From Butyrivibrio sp. VCD2006 (GTDB lineage Bacteria > Bacillota > Clostridia > Lachnospirales > Lachnospiraceae), in the NCBI RefSeq assembly GCF_000423925.1, contig NZ_AUIX01000001.1, positions 302,743 to 366,742 of the forward strand: a stretch of 64,000 nucleotides of DNA, written 5' to 3'. The translations under genes were made by a program, and so were the position numbers. Positions 1 through 9,894 of the stretch are shown piece after piece (position 1 is the stretch's first letter; the number at the start of each line of letters is the position of its first letter). The notes beneath the pieces were generated by a model. The model saw only the letters and a program-made list of their open reading frames with translations. It was not told the DNA's origin and searched no databases.

Positions 1-199
1 CATTCTCGTATTCGACTATATCTCCATCATAGAGTTTTCTTCCTCTTCTGGTTTCAACTTCGCCGTTTACCTTAACAAGGCCATTTTGAATATCAACCTT
101 GGCATCAACTCCTGATTCCTCGAGACCTGCTTTTTTCATAGCCTGTCCAAGTTTTATGAATTCATCGCTTTCTCTTAAATTAACTGTTATATTTTCCAT
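1..199 (-). CDS. yaaA: S4-domain RNA-binding protein YaaA (partial, C-terminus outside window)
   Basis: The visible N-terminal 66 residues begin [20 protein letters not shown] and contain the S4-like run [19 protein letters not shown], the loop that contacts structured RNA in S4 proteins. Small S4 proteins of this type (~70 residues) lie directly after dnaN in many Firmicutes. The ATG (197-199 on the minus strand) is only 3 nt beyond the dnaN stop, so it is probably co-translated with dnaN. Only a few C-terminal residues should be missing. The exact role is not known; ribosome or replication links in the family are inference. Confidence 0.85.
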   Translation of the reverse strand, partial: MENITVNLRESDEFIKLGQAMKKAGLEESGVDAKVDIQNGLVKVNGEVETRRGRKLYDGDIVEYEN

Positions 200-202
200 T
201 TC

Positions 203-1312
203 TTAGCTCACTGTCGTAAAGTTTATAGGAAGTACAAGATAAATATAGCTGGAATCCTTATCTCTGATAAAGCAGGGAGCCTTAGGATTAACCATATAAA
301 TATCTATAGTTTCATCATCAATAGCGCGTAACGCATCAATTAAGAATTTAGGGTTAAAGCCAATAATAAGATCCTTACCCTGTTTTTCAATTTCAATCTC
401 TTCATCCATACTTCCGATGGTTGAGTTGATCTTCAATTCCAATTTTTCATCAGTTATAGAAATGATTACGGGCTTCTTATCGCCTTCCTTTACAAGAAGA
501 GTTGCTCTGTCTATACAATCAAGCATCTCTTTTCTTGAAATAGTCATTTTTGTTTCATAATCACTTGAAAGCATCTGATCAATATTGAAATACTCACCTT
601 CAAGAAGTCTGGACACAACAATAGTTCTGTCAAACTCAAATAAAATGTGCTTATCAGTGAAGAAAATATCAACATTATTCTCGGTACTGTCTGTAATTAT
701 CTTACTGATATCAGACAGTGTTTTACCGGGAACAACTACTTTTCTTGATTCATATGAATTTTGAAGTTTAATTTTACGGATAGATATACGATGTCCATCA
801 AGTGAAACCAGTTTAAGAGTATCCTGATTAATCTCAAAAAGCTCACCACTCATCATCTTGTTGGCATCATTCTCCGCAATAGAGAATATTGTCTGTTGAA
901 TAATATTCTTAAGAGTATACTGAGATACGGATATACCGTCTATTCTCTCTATGTTTGGAAGATATGTAAAATCATCAGCATTTCTTCCAACAATACTGAA
1001 TTTAGCCTTTTCACAACTAATGGTAACTTTACCGTTAGCATCAGCTTCAATTGTAACATCGCTGTCAGGTAATTTTCTTATAATATCAAAGAATATCTTT
1101 GCATCAATTGCAATATATCCTCTCTCTATGATATTACCGTCTACCTCCGTCTGAATTCCAAGATCAATATCATTGGCGATAAATTTGATAACTCCTTCAG
1201 TTGCATCAACAAGGATGCACTCTAATATTGACATTGTTGTCTTATTGGGAACAGCCTTTGATACAATCTGTAATCCTGCAATAAGATTTGATTTGGAACA
1301 AACGAACTTCAT
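203..1312 (-). CDS. dnaN: DNA polymerase III beta subunit (sliding clamp)
   Basis: This 369-residue protein has the usual clamp length and three-domain make-up. It starts MKFVCSKSNLIAGLQIVSKAVPNKTTMSILE in style of Clostridia clamps and ends with the VLPINFTTVS tail that closes domain III. The clamp is a ring-shaped dimer that slides on DNA and tethers polymerase III and repair enzymes through their clamp-binding motifs. It lies downstream of dnaA on the same strand, with a ~300-bp gap, and directly upstream of yaaA. No frameshift or odd composition is seen. Confidence 0.98.
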   Translation of the reverse strand: MKFVCSKSNLIAGLQIVSKAVPNKTTMSILECILVDATEGVIKFIANDIDLGIQTEVDGNIIERGYIAIDAKIFFDIIRKLPDSDVTIEADANGKVTISCEKAKFSIVGRNADDFTYLPNIERIDGISVSQYTLKNIIQQTIFSIAENDANKMMSGELFEINQDTLKLVSLDGHRISIRKIKLQNSYESRKVVVPGKTLSDISKIITDSTENNVDIFFTDKHILFEFDRTIVVSRLLEGEYFNIDQMLSSDYETKMTISRKEMLDCIDRATLLVKEGDKKPVIISITDEKLELKINSTIGSMDEEIEIEKQGKDLIIGFNPKFLIDALRAIDDETIDIYMVNPKAPCFIRDKDSSYIYLVLPINFTTVS

Positions 1313-1616
1313 GAATTTTTATAACTCCCTTCAGCGAGAAATGATTATGCACAAACGGCCATATATAAATTAATTAATATTATTTAATAGTATAAATAAT
1401 AATAGGTGTTGATTTGTGGAAATCCCTATCTATTATACAATTTATCTGGCTTATTTACAAATTTTTAATAGTTGATAAATAAAAATTTAATGTTGAAAAG
1501 TAAAATGTTGTACACAAGCCAAATTTTGCGATTTGAGACTATAAAATAGTTTTCCACTCTTATCCCCAGTTTATAAACAATTTATAAAGAATTTATAAAC
1601 TGAGTTATCCACTTTA
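1313..1616. other. dnaA-dnaN intergenic region with near-consensus DnaA boxes
   Basis: This 304-bp stretch has no gene. It is very A+T rich and carries one-mismatch DnaA boxes: TTATCCCCA at 1560-1568 and TTATCCACT at 1605-1613, plus a weaker TGTGGAAAT at 1415-1423. Firmicutes often have a second DnaA-box cluster between dnaA and dnaN (bipartite origin), so it may be the incC/oriC2 part. No box here is perfect, so its activity is uncertain. Confidence 0.5.
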
Positions 1617-3008
1617 TCAGGCTGAAGGGTTTAACTTCTTATTAATGATATCCAGATTTCTACTTAAGTCTTCATCGACAGTAAGAAGATCCTTTATTTT
1701 GCTTATTCCACTCATTACAGTTGTATGGTCCTTCTTACCGAGGGATTTACCAATCTCTTCGAGAGGAGCATCTGTAAGTTCTCTTGCAAGATACATTACT
1801 ATCTGTCTTGGAAGAACAATTTCCTTATTTCTTTTCTTTGAAACAATATCTTCCTGCTTAACACCAAACTGCTCACAAACAGTACTTATAATAAGAGGAA
1901 TTGTTATCACCTTTGAAAAATCAGGATAAATGATATCTTTTAAAGCTTCCTTTGCATTTTCAAGGTTTATTTCTACGTTATATAATCTTGAATAAGCGAT
2001 TATCTTATTATATGCACCTTCAAGCTCACGGATATTTGACTTAATGTTTGTTGCTATATACTCAAATATCTCATCATCAATATGCTTGGAGTAGCTTTCA
2101 GCATTCTTTTTAAGAATAGCCATTCTTGTTTCATAGTCAGGTGCCTGGATATCTGAGATAAGACCCATCTCAAATCTTGATCTGAATCTCTCTTCAAGTG
2201 TTTCCATTTCCTTAGGCGGTTTATCTGATGAAATGATGATCTGTTTTCCGGACTGATGAAGTACGTTAAAGGTATGGAAGAATTCTTCCTGTGTACTTTC
2301 CTTTCCTATAATAAACTGAACATCGTCTACCATAAGAACGTCAACTGTACGGTATTTTTCACGAAGTCTGCTCATTGCCTCAGCTTTACCACTTCTGATG
2401 GATTCAATAACTTCATTAGTAAACTGCTCTGATGTAACATAAAGAACCTTGAAGTTAGGATGATTCTCAATAATGAAATGTCCGATCGCGTGCATCAGGT
2501 GGGTTTTACCAAGTCCGGGTCCTCCATATAAGAAAAGAGGGTTGTAGGCTTCTCCCGGAGATTCTGCTACTGCAAGAGAAGCGTTGTAGGCAAAACGGTT
2601 ATTTCCACCAACGACATATGTATCAAAAATGTATTTGGGATTAAGACCTGAAAACTCATAGTTATTCTGGCCTGATTTAGACTCATTCATATTTTTTGAA
2701 GCAGTTTCTTCATTATTAATATGAGCATCTTTTTCTAAAAGAAATTCCACTTCAACATTTTCATTTAAAAACTCAGAAAGTGTGACTGTGAAAAACTTCT
2801 GATATTTTCTTTCTATATAATTAAGAAAATTGGTATCATCGAAAGGAATTAAAATGATAACAGTCCCATTATCATATTTAAAAAAGGACAGGGGCTTGAT
2901 CCACGTATCGAACGAAATGGCGGTCATACCAAGCTCCACTCTGAGTTCTTCTTTCAGGCTGTCGAAGTTATCAGCCAGTTTTTGTGTTAATTCTGTAGCT
3001 TTTTCCAT
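1617..3008 (-). CDS. dnaA: Chromosomal replication initiator DnaA
   Basis: The 463-residue protein has all four DnaA domains: domain I (about 1-90), a variable Asn/Glu/Lys-rich linker (91-118), the AAA+ core (119 to ~340) and the DNA-binding domain IV (~365-463). Walker A is GGPGLGKT at 162-169, Walker B is LMVDDVQF, and the signature DHTTVMSGISKI lies near the C-terminus. DnaA-ATP binds TTATCCACA boxes and opens the origin. A GGGAGAG ribosome site precedes the ATG. It is transcribed away from oriC, followed by dnaN. Confidence 0.99.
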   Translation of the reverse strand: MEKATELTQKLADNFDSLKEELRVELGMTAISFDTWIKPLSFFKYDNGTVIILIPFDDTNFLNYIERKYQKFFTVTLSEFLNENVEVEFLLEKDAHINNEETASKNMNESKSGQNNYEFSGLNPKYIFDTYVVGGNNRFAYNASLAVAESPGEAYNPLFLYGGPGLGKTHLMHAIGHFIIENHPNFKVLYVTSEQFTNEVIESIRSGKAEAMSRLREKYRTVDVLMVDDVQFIIGKESTQEEFFHTFNVLHQSGKQIIISSDKPPKEMETLEERFRSRFEMGLISDIQAPDYETRMAILKKNAESYSKHIDDEIFEYIATNIKSNIRELEGAYNKIIAYSRLYNVEINLENAKEALKDIIYPDFSKVITIPLIISTVCEQFGVKQEDIVSKKRNKEIVLPRQIVMYLARELTDAPLEEIGKSLGKKDHTTVMSGISKIKDLLTVDEDLSRNLDIINKKLNPSA

Positions 3009-3391
3009 AAATCTCTCCCATAGTAAGTTTAGAGTTTATTTTATAATATGGATAACTAAATATCAAACTGATGGAAATTGTGGATAACTTTTTTAAAAAA
3101 TATTAAAAAAAATATTATAAGAGAGACACGAGTGGAAAAGTGGAAAAGTGTAATTAACTTATTCACCGCCCGAAAGCCGCATAAATACTGAAATGTTGAA
3201 AATATTAAAAAATGAACCCAAAATGTTTTCCACATCTAATCCACATTTTGTGGATAAAAAATATAAATTTACAGATAATAACAACTTATCCACAAAATCA
3301 ACATTTAGATGTGGATAACTTTTTTTCACACCATATATTGGATTAATTTTTTTTAAACTTTTTTGAGAGTTATCCACAATTATTTTGATAC
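3009..3391. other. Replication origin (oriC), DnaA-box cluster
   Basis: Five perfect DnaA boxes (TTATCCACA or its complement) lie at 3079-3087, 3249-3257, 3286-3294, 3310-3318 and 3370-3378. Two one-mismatch boxes are at 3226-3234 and 3237-3245. They are embedded in A/T-rich DNA; the run of A and T at 3088-3118 next to the first box is a candidate unwinding element. The flanks are the classic divergent dnaA and rpmH. The ORF that can be read through this block is a by-product of the base composition and is not a gene. Confidence 0.93.
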
Positions 3392-3420
3392 TTGACGTAA
3401 AAGCCTAATTTTATTATAAT
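3392..3420 (+). promoter_or_regulatory. Sigma-A promoter of rpmH operon
   Basis: TTGACG (3392-3397) and TATAAT (3415-3420) are separated by 17 nt. The -35 lies 13 nt from the last perfect DnaA box (3370-3378), so DnaA binding could affect this promoter; that last point is inference. Confidence 0.85.
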
Positions 3421-3495
3421 AACAACGATTTTTTCTGATTCAGACAATTATTTAATTTGCTTAATAGATTGTTAAAAAGGAGGTGTATTTCGACT

Positions 3496-3630
3496 ATGAA
3501 GAGAACTTATCAGCCGCATAAGCTTCAGAGAGCTCGTGTTCACGGCTTTAGAGCAAGAATGGCAACTAAGGGAGGCAGAAAGGTACTTGCTGCCAGAAGA
3601 CTTAAGGGTAGAAAGAGAATATCTGCATAA
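3496..3630 (+). CDS. rpmH: 50S ribosomal protein L34
   Basis: This 44-residue protein begins [20 protein letters not shown] and ends GRKRISA, the full L34 signature (KRTYQP, RxHGFRxRM, GRxVLxxRRxKGR). L34 is a very basic protein of the large ribosomal subunit. An AAGGAGGTG ribosome site lies upstream. It is the first gene of the rpmH-rnpA-yidD-yidC-jag block. The rpmH-rnpA gap of 119 nt is filled with hairpins (see next entry). Confidence 0.98.
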   Translation: MKRTYQPHKLQRARVHGFRARMATKGGRKVLAARRLKGRKRISA

Positions 3631-3632
3631 TA

Positions 3633-3731
3633 AGGACCACATCATATTGTGGTCTTGTTACGCGAATGTGCTAGATGCATATTCGCGTATTTTCATATTT
3701 CTACGAAATATGGTGATCCTGTAAGGTTCAC
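3633..3731 (+). other. Four consecutive hairpins between rpmH and rnpA
   Basis: Four stem-loops follow one another: GACCACA/TGTGGTC (3635-3641 with 3648-3654), ACGCGAAT/ATTCGCGT (3660-3667 with 3681-3688), CATATTTC/GAAATATG (3694-3701 with 3705-3712) and GTGATCCT/AGGTTCAC with one mismatch (3713-3720 with 3724-3731). The first two are followed by short T-rich runs (TTGTT, TATTTT), so partial termination could reduce rnpA expression relative to rpmH. They could also be RNA-processing sites. Confidence 0.65.
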
Positions 3732-3749
3732 ACTAGATGGAATAAATAA

Positions 3750-4127
3750 ATGCAAAACACAGAAAGTTTAAGAAGAACTGCTGATTTTCAGCTTGTTTAT
3801 AAAACCGGTAAAAGCTACGCAGATAAAAATATTGTTATCTATGTCAGAGAAAATCAGACCGATATAAACAGACTTGGAATATCAGCCAGTAAAAAAGTAG
3901 GGAACAGTATTGTAAGGCACAGGTTTGCAAGACTAGTTCGAGAAGTTTACCGACTACATGAAAATATATTTAATAGTGGTTTAGATATAGTAGTCGTGGC
4001 CAGAAACCGTGCGAAGGAAGCTAGTTATTTTGATATCGAAAAATCCTTTTTATATCTGGCCGGTAAGTCTCATCTAAGAAAAAATGATGAGGTGCAAGAT
4101 GAAGAAAATACTGATATTTTTAATTAG
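3750..4127 (+). CDS. rnpA: Ribonuclease P protein component
   Basis: The 125-residue protein has the RnpA family motif [20 protein letters not shown] followed by [10 protein letters not shown], the basic helix that contacts the M1 RNA and pre-tRNA leader. It works with the RNase P RNA to trim tRNA 5' ends. The ATG at 3750 has only a weak purine-rich site upstream (ATGGAATAA). The 3' end overlaps the next gene, so translation is likely coupled. The acidic C-terminal tail ([12 protein letters not shown]) is within usual variation. Confidence 0.97.
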   Translation: MQNTESLRRTADFQLVYKTGKSYADKNIVIYVRENQTDINRLGISASKKVGNSIVRHRFARLVREVYRLHENIFNSGLDIVVVARNRAKEASYFDIEKSFLYLAGKSHLRKNDEVQDEENTDIFN

Positions 4128-4308
4128 ACTATATCAAAAGTATGTTTCTCCCTTGAAGAGAACAAAATGTCCATACATACCTACATGTTCACAGTATGGA
4201 TTAGAAGCAATAGAAAAATATGGTGCGATCAAAGGAAGTTTACTTGCTGCTTGGAGAATACTAAGATGTAATCCATTTTCAAGCGGAGGATATGATCCTG
4301 TACCATAA
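4099..4308 (+). CDS. yidD: Membrane protein insertion efficiency factor YidD
   Basis: This small protein (69 residues from the ATG at 4099) has the YidD family core: [20 protein letters not shown] and [24 protein letters not shown], with three conserved Cys. Family members assist YidC-dependent insertion of membrane proteins. In-frame ATGs at 4084 and 4087 would add residues; 4099 fits best because AGGTG lies just before it and the protein then begins [13 protein letters not shown] as in relatives. It overlaps the end of rnpA and is 18 nt from the start of yidC. Confidence 0.95.
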   Translation: MKKILIFLIRLYQKYVSPLKRTKCPYIPTCSQYGLEAIEKYGAIKGSLLAAWRILRCNPFSSGGYDPVP

Positions 4309-4326
4309 ACTATCGGAGGATTGGTT

Positions 4327-5619
4327 TTGAACATTGTTGCGTTAACTCAATACCAGGGAAAAATTGTTGGTCCTATTGCGTGGTTACTTGGCCACATTAT
4401 GAATTGGATTTTCATTTTTCTTGATAAGATTGGTATTCCCAGTACCGGTCTTGCAATTATTTTATTTACAATCGTTATGAATATTTTGCTTTTGCCTCTT
4501 ACTTATAAGCAGCAGAAGTTTTCTAAACTTCAGGCAAAAATGAATCCTGAAATTCAGGCTATTCAGGCAAAATATAAAGGAAAAAAGGATAATGATTCTG
4601 TAATGGCACAGCAGGAAGAAATCAAGGCTGTGTATGCTAAGTATGGTGTTTCACAGACAGGTAGCTGTGTTCAGCTTATTATTCAGCTTCCTATAATGAT
4701 AGCTCTTTACAGAGTTATTTATTCTATGCCTGCTTATGTAACTCAGATTAAGGAAGCTTTTTATCCTTTAGTTGAACAGCTCAGAACAACAGCAGGATCA
4801 AGTGAAGTTCTTCAGACACTTTCAAGTGCTGCTCAGTATTCCAAGCAATTTAAGGCTGAAGAATTTTTATCTGGTGATATTACTCATATAGAGAATACTT
4901 TTATTGATGTTCTTTATAAGGCATCATCAGCTGATTGGGCTACATTAACCGAGAAATTCGGAAGTCTTTCTGATTCAATAAACAGCACACATACTCTTCT
5001 TAATAGGTACAACAGCTTCCTGGGCCTTAACATAGGTGATTCACCTTCTTATATGGTACAGACTGCATGGCATAACAAGTCATTTATCATGTTTGTTGTT
5101 GCACTTATTATTCCTGTGCTTTCATGTTTGTCACAGTGGATAAGCATAAAGCTTATGCCTCAGGCAGCTCAGACTTCAAATGATCCTAATGATCAGGCAG
5201 CTCAGATGGCTAATTCTATGAAGACTATGAATATGATGATGCCTCTGATGTCATTGTTCTTCACATTCTCATTCCCTGCAGGTCTTGGTATTTACTGGAT
5301 AATCGGTGCAGTTGTTCGTACTATCCAGCAGATTTTTATCAATAAGCATATTGATAAGATGGATATCGATGCTGAAATTGAGAAGAATGTTGAGAAGTAT
5401 AATAAGAAGCTTGAGCAGATGAAGCAGACTCCTCAGATGAATCGTTTTGCAAACGTTAATACAAGAACTATGAATTCTTATACTTCAACTCGTTCTGAGA
5501 AGGAGAAGGAAGAAGGTCTGAAAAAAGCAAACGAAATCTATGAATCAGGCAAGGCTAATAAAAAGAGTCTTCTTGCAAGAGCCAATATGGTAAAAGAATT
5601 CGATCAGAAGAATAATTAA
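4327..5619 (+). CDS. yidC: Membrane protein insertase YidC/Oxa1 family
   Basis: The protein (430 residues from TTG 4327) has the Oxa1/YidC fold. Helices include GLAIILFTIVMNILLLPLTY, IQLPIMIALYRVIYSM and the late membrane segments SFIMFVVALIIPVLSCLS and GLGIYWIIGAVVRTIQQIF. The basic stretch QQKFSKLQAKMNPEIQ is the conserved cytoplasmic loop. YidC inserts and folds membrane proteins with or without SecYEG. A GGAGGA site at 4315-4320 fits TTG 4327 better than TTG 4321. An insertion of about 80 residues between helices 2 and 3 (SSEVLQTLSSAAQYS region) is longer than in Bacillus SpoIIIJ. It forms a pair with jag. Confidence 0.96.
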   Translation: MNIVALTQYQGKIVGPIAWLLGHIMNWIFIFLDKIGIPSTGLAIILFTIVMNILLLPLTYKQQKFSKLQAKMNPEIQAIQAKYKGKKDNDSVMAQQEEIKAVYAKYGVSQTGSCVQLIIQLPIMIALYRVIYSMPAYVTQIKEAFYPLVEQLRTTAGSSEVLQTLSSAAQYSKQFKAEEFLSGDITHIENTFIDVLYKASSADWATLTEKFGSLSDSINSTHTLLNRYNSFLGLNIGDSPSYMVQTAWHNKSFIMFVVALIIPVLSCLSQWISIKLMPQAAQTSNDPNDQAAQMANSMKTMNMMMPLMSLFFTFSFPAGLGIYWIIGAVVRTIQQIFINKHIDKMDIDAEIEKNVEKYNKKLEQMKQTPQMNRFANVNTRTMNSYTSTRSEKEKEEGLKKANEIYESGKANKKSLLARANMVKEFDQKNN

Positions 5620-5633
5620 TAGGGGATAAAAAA

Positions 5634-6428
5634 ATGGATTATATTGAGATTTCTAAAAAGACTGTTGATGAGTGCATTACAGAAGCTTGCGCTCAGCTCA
5701 TGGTAACAAGTGATAATCTTGATTATGAAGTAGTTTCAACAGGTTCTACCGGATTTCTTGGTTTAAATGTAAAACCGGCAGTTATCAGAGCAAGAGTTAA
5801 AAGTGCTACTGAAGAGAAAGCTCCGGAAGTTAAGAAAGAGGTAGAAGAGAAGAAGGAAGAAAAACCTCAGACTGAGTCTAAGCCTAAGAAAGCTGAGAAA
5901 AAAGAAGAGAAAGCTCCCGAAGTTAAGAAGGAAGAGCAAATCGAAGAAAAGCAGATTTCTTATGTATATGATCATGAATTTATAAACAGAGCAAAAGAAT
6001 TCCTCTCAAATGTATTTGGTGCAATGAACATGACAGTAGATGTTAATGCAAAATACAATGAGACAGACAAAGTCCTCGAAGTAGAACTTTCAGGTGATGA
6101 GATGGGTGTTCTTATCGGTAAGAGAGGACAGACACTTGATTCACTCCAGTATCTTATTTCACTTGTTGTTAACAGAGGAAGTGAAGATTATATTCATGTA
6201 AAGGTTGATACTGAGAATTACAGAAGCAGAAGAAAAGCAACTCTTGAGAATCTTGCCAAGAATATTGCTTATAAGGTTCGTAAGAACAGACAGTCAGTTT
6301 CACTTGAGCCTATGAATCCTTATGAGAGAAGAATTATTCACTCAGCACTTCAGGCTGACAAGTATGTTACAACTCACAGTGAAGGTGAGGAACCTTTCAG
6401 AAGAGTTGTTGTAACTCTTAAGAAATAA
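5634..6428 (+). CDS. khpB: RNA-binding protein Jag/KhpB (SpoIIIJ-associated)
   Basis: The 264-residue protein has three parts: an N-terminal Jag-N domain (about 1-55, including GSTGFLGLNVKPA), a Lys/Glu-rich linker (~60-115), then KH and R3H RNA-binding domains. The KH loop is GVLIGKRGQTLDSLQYLI (GKRG in place of GxxG), and the R3H region includes MNPYERRIIHSALQ. Relatives bind RNA and influence cell shape, division or sporulation. It starts 14 nt after yidC, as usual. A hairpin (6441-6480) follows. Confidence 0.94.
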   Translation: MDYIEISKKTVDECITEACAQLMVTSDNLDYEVVSTGSTGFLGLNVKPAVIRARVKSATEEKAPEVKKEVEEKKEEKPQTESKPKKAEKKEEKAPEVKKEEQIEEKQISYVYDHEFINRAKEFLSNVFGAMNMTVDVNAKYNETDKVLEVELSGDEMGVLIGKRGQTLDSLQYLISLVVNRGSEDYIHVKVDTENYRSRRKATLENLAKNIAYKVRKNRQSVSLEPMNPYERRIIHSALQADKYVTTHSEGEEPFRRVVVTLKK

Positions 6429-6440
6429 ACTACAGTTTAA

Positions 6441-6480
6441 GAGCTGCCATTGATTTTATAATAATTTCAATTGGCAGCTC
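6441..6480 (+). terminator. Hairpin after jag, possible attenuator
   Basis: GAGCTGCCATTGA at 6441 pairs with TCAATTGGCAGCTC ending at 6480 (one bulged base). The T tract after it is poor (TAATTTCATTT), so it is probably a leaky terminator or processing site before mnmE. It overlaps the alternative upstream TTG start of mnmE, a reason to prefer the ATG at 6504. Confidence 0.6.
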
Positions 6481-6503
6481 TAATTTCATTTGAGGATAAT
6501 TAT

Positions 6504-7901
6504 ATGTTCTTCAAGGAAGATACTATTTGTGCAATTGCTACTGCGATGATAGATGCCGGAATTGGAATCATCAGAGTAAGTGGCGACAGGACACTTGAAA
6601 TTGTTAATAATCTTTATATTGATGCAAAAGGAAATCATAGTCTCAAAAACTATGAATCTCATACGATAAATTATGGATTTATTGTTGATGAGAATGATAA
6701 TAAAATTGATGAAATAATGATTTCTATCATGAAGGCACCAAGAAGTTATACAAAAGAGGACGTTGTGGAAATCAATTCTCATGGTGGTCGTCTTATAATG
6801 GAATCCATTTTGAATCTTCTTATAAAAAATGGATGCAGATTAGCTGAGCCCGGAGAGTTTACAAAGCGTGCTTTTTTAAATGGAAGAATTGATCTTACGA
6901 GAGCAGAAGCAGTAATGGATCTTATTCATGCACAAAACGAGTTCTCAATGAAAAATTCCGAACTACAGATTGGTGGAATTCTTTTTAATAAAATAGAAGC
7001 CCTTCGAAAAGAGATTTTATATGAGATGGCTTTTATAGAATCGGCAATTGATGATCCGGAAAATTATGATCTTACAGGCTATGATGAAAGATTATCAAAG
7101 AAAAATGAAGAGTGGATTAATAAGTTAGATTATCTGATAAATACATCTGATGAAGGCATAATTAGAAAAGACGGAATAAAAACTGTTATTATAGGAAAAC
7201 CAAATGCCGGAAAATCTTCGCTTCTAAATAAACTTGCCGGTGAAGAAAAAGCAATTGTTACCGATATAGAAGGAACTACCAGAGATATAATCGAAGAAAC
7301 TATAAGACTGGACGATATTGTTTTACGAGTTTTGGATACTGCCGGTATTCGTGATACTGATGATAAGGTTGAAAAAATAGGTGTGGAAAGAGCAGTTAAA
7401 TCTGCTCAAAGTGCAGATCTTATTTTATATATAATTGATTCAACAGATGATTCAGTTTCAGATGATGAACGTATATCTGAACTGATATTAGAAAAACATG
7501 TAATTGTTTTACTTAATAAAAATGACATAAGTGACAGTATTAGTATTCTTGAAAAAGATATACACAATATATATGGCTCTAATATTCCTGTTATTAAAAC
7601 TTCAATGGTCTCTGATACAGGAATTGAAGAACTGAAAAAAATAATTACAGATATGTTTTTCAATGGAAATCTTGTTCCTAAGGAAGAAGTTTATGTTACT
7701 AACCTTAGACAAAAAGAAGCTTTGATAAATGCTTTTGAAAGTTTGAAAAAGGTTGAAGCAAGTATTGAAGCTTCAATGTCAGAAGATTTTTATTCGATCG
7801 ATTTAATGAATGCATATGCATTTTTAGGAGAAATAATAGGACAGGAAGTTGATGAAGATCTTGTAGAAGAAATCTTCTCAAAGTTCTGTATGGGTAAATA
7901 A
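6504..7901 (+). CDS. mnmE: tRNA modification GTPase MnmE
   Basis: The protein (465 residues from ATG 6504, with GAGGA just upstream) has the N-terminal tetrahydrofolate-binding domain ([15 protein letters not shown]... to ~120), helical domain, and an inserted G domain with GKPNAGKS at 231-238, [18 protein letters not shown] and NKND. It ends FSKFCMGK, the C(I/L/M)GK motif whose Cys acts in catalysis. With MnmG it makes the cmnm5 modification at wobble U34 of tRNAs. A start at TTG 6471 is possible but would put a hairpin arm into the coding sequence. It is 4 nt from mnmG. Confidence 0.97.
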   Translation: MFFKEDTICAIATAMIDAGIGIIRVSGDRTLEIVNNLYIDAKGNHSLKNYESHTINYGFIVDENDNKIDEIMISIMKAPRSYTKEDVVEINSHGGRLIMESILNLLIKNGCRLAEPGEFTKRAFLNGRIDLTRAEAVMDLIHAQNEFSMKNSELQIGGILFNKIEALRKEILYEMAFIESAIDDPENYDLTGYDERLSKKNEEWINKLDYLINTSDEGIIRKDGIKTVIIGKPNAGKSSLLNKLAGEEKAIVTDIEGTTRDIIEETIRLDDIVLRVLDTAGIRDTDDKVEKIGVERAVKSAQSADLILYIIDSTDDSVSDDERISELILEKHVIVLLNKNDISDSISILEKDIHNIYGSNIPVIKTSMVSDTGIEELKKIITDMFFNGNLVPKEEVYVTNLRQKEALINAFESLKKVEASIEASMSEDFYSIDLMNAYAFLGEIIGQEVDEDLVEEIFSKFCMGK

Positions 7902-7905
7902 ATTT

Positions 7906-9837
7906 ATGATAGTAGATGAATTTGATGTAATAGTAATAGGTGGTGGCCATGCCGGATGTGAGGCTTCTCTTGCAGCCGCAAGACTTGGACTTAAAACAAT
8001 TGTATTCACACTAAGTGTTGATAATATTGCGTTTATGCCATGCAATCCTCATATCGGAGGATCTTCAAAGGGACATCTTGTAAGAGAAATAGATGCTCTT
8101 GGCGGAGAGATGGGAAAAAATATTGATAAGACATATCTTCAATCTAAGATGCTCAATAAATCAAAAGGCCCCGCAATTCATTCCTTAAGAGCCCAAGCTG
8201 ATAAGATGGAATATTCAAAATCTATGAAAATGATTTTGCAGTCACAAAAAAATCTGACTGTAAAGCAAGCTGAGATTGAAGAAATTCTATTTGAAGAACT
8301 TGATGCTAATGAGGACTCATCATTATTACATGATGGATATGAGAGAAAAGTAATTGGTGTAAAAACTGTTACTGGTCTTACATATAAAGGAAAAACTGTA
8401 ATACTTTGTACCGGTACTTATTTAAAGAGCAGATGTTTATGTGGTGAATCAATTTCTTATACAGGACCTAACGGACTTCAGCCTTCAAACCTTTTATCAA
8501 AATCACTTATTGAAGGTGGTGTTGAACTAAGAAGATTTAAGACCGGAACTCCTGCAAGAATGGATGGCAATTCTATAGACTATTCAAAGATGGAAGTACA
8601 AACAGGTGATACTCCTGTTATTCCATTTTCTTTTGATACTAATCCTGATGATATACAGAAGGAACAGTATAATTGCTATCTTACATATACAAATGAAAAA
8701 ACACATGAAATAATACGAAATAACATAGATAGGTCACCAATATACGCTGGTATTATTGAGGGTATTGGTCCTAGATATTGCCCCTCAATTGAGGATAAGG
8801 TTGTTAAATTCCCTGACAAGATAAGACATCAGGTTTTTATCGAGCCTGAGGGTTCAGGAACAAATGAGATGTATGTTGATGGAATGTCATCTTCAATGCC
8901 GGAGGATGTTCAGATTCAGATGTACAGAACTGTACCTGGATTAGAGAACTGCGTAATAGTTAAGAATGCTTATGCTATTGAATATGACTGTCTCTGTTCC
9001 GGACAATTATATCCTACTCTTGAATTGAAAAAGATAAGAGGTCTTTTTAGTGCTGGACAGTTTAATGGAAGTAGTGGTTATGAAGAAGCTGCTGCACAAG
9101 GATTGTTTGCTGGAATAAATGCTTCCATGCAAATTCTCGGAAAGCCATACTTATCAATTGATAGGTCTGAAGGTTATATTGGTGTACTTGTTGATGACAT
9201 CGTAACAAAAGATAATCTTGAACCATATCGTATGATGACATCCCGTGCTGAATATAGACTTTTACTTAGACAGGATAATGCTGACATCAGATTAAGAAAA
9301 AAGGGTTATGAAGTTGGACTGATTTCAGAGGAAAAATACCAGGCTCTTTTACAAAAAGAAGATCAGATTTTAAAAGAAACGGAAAGATTAAAAGGTATAA
9401 AAGTAGGTGCTTCAAAAGATGTTCAGGATTTTATGGACAGACATGATTCACCAAGATTAAAAACTGCAGCTTCTCTTTCTGAACTAATATGCAGACCTGA
9501 ACTTAACTATGAAAATATTTCTGAGCTTGATCCGGACAGACCTACTTTGAGTAAAGATGTTATTGAGCAGGTTGAGATAAATATTAAATATGAAGGATAT
9601 ATAGAAAGACAACAGAGACAGGTTGATAAGTTTAAGAAGATGGAAAATAAGAAAATACCTGCTGACATAAATTATGATGATGTCTTAAGTCTTCGTTTAG
9701 AAGCAAGAGCAAATCTTAAAAAGTTCCGCCCTATAAATGTTGGCCAGGCTTCTCGAATAAGTGGAGTAAATCCTGCTGATATTTCTGTGCTTCTTGTTTA
9801 TCTTGAGAATTATAATAGAAGTAATAATAACCACTAG
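7906..9837 (+). CDS. mnmG: tRNA uridine-5-carboxymethylaminomethyl modification enzyme MnmG
   Basis: The 643-residue flavoprotein has the FAD-binding dinucleotide motif [19 protein letters not shown] near the N-terminus, the MnmG/GidA signatures [22 protein letters not shown] and the second one [17 protein letters not shown], and the C-terminal helical domain that binds MnmE. The Asp/Cys residues in [11 protein letters not shown] and CLCGESI regions are present. It partners MnmE in U34 modification. No strong ribosome site precedes the ATG; it lies 4 nt after mnmE, so translational coupling is likely. Confidence 0.98.
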   Translation: MIVDEFDVIVIGGGHAGCEASLAAARLGLKTIVFTLSVDNIAFMPCNPHIGGSSKGHLVREIDALGGEMGKNIDKTYLQSKMLNKSKGPAIHSLRAQADKMEYSKSMKMILQSQKNLTVKQAEIEEILFEELDANEDSSLLHDGYERKVIGVKTVTGLTYKGKTVILCTGTYLKSRCLCGESISYTGPNGLQPSNLLSKSLIEGGVELRRFKTGTPARMDGNSIDYSKMEVQTGDTPVIPFSFDTNPDDIQKEQYNCYLTYTNEKTHEIIRNNIDRSPIYAGIIEGIGPRYCPSIEDKVVKFPDKIRHQVFIEPEGSGTNEMYVDGMSSSMPEDVQIQMYRTVPGLENCVIVKNAYAIEYDCLCSGQLYPTLELKKIRGLFSAGQFNGSSGYEEAAAQGLFAGINASMQILGKPYLSIDRSEGYIGVLVDDIVTKDNLEPYRMMTSRAEYRLLLRQDNADIRLRKKGYEVGLISEEKYQALLQKEDQILKETERLKGIKVGASKDVQDFMDRHDSPRLKTAASLSELICRPELNYENISELDPDRPTLSKDVIEQVEINIKYEGYIERQQRQVDKFKKMENKKIPADINYDDVLSLRLEARANLKKFRPINVGQASRISGVNPADISVLLVYLENYNRSNNNH

Positions 9838-9847
9838 TCCTATTAAA

Positions 9848-9863
9848 TGTTTCACGTGAAACA
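9848..9863. promoter_or_regulatory. parS site 1 (perfect)
   Basis: TGTTTCACGTGAAACA, the exact 16-bp Firmicutes parS palindrome bound by ParB/Spo0J, between mnmG and rsmG. Confidence 0.97.
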
Positions 9864-9894
9864 CTATATATAGTACTTTTTGAGGATACGTTGA

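Noticed and set aside
3159..3377. 72-codon ORF within oriC
   Set aside because: Composed of DnaA boxes and A/T tracts; no ribosome site.
6471..6503. Upstream TTG start for mnmE
   Set aside because: It sits in a hairpin arm and would add residues not seen in the family; ATG 6504 has GAGGA in place.
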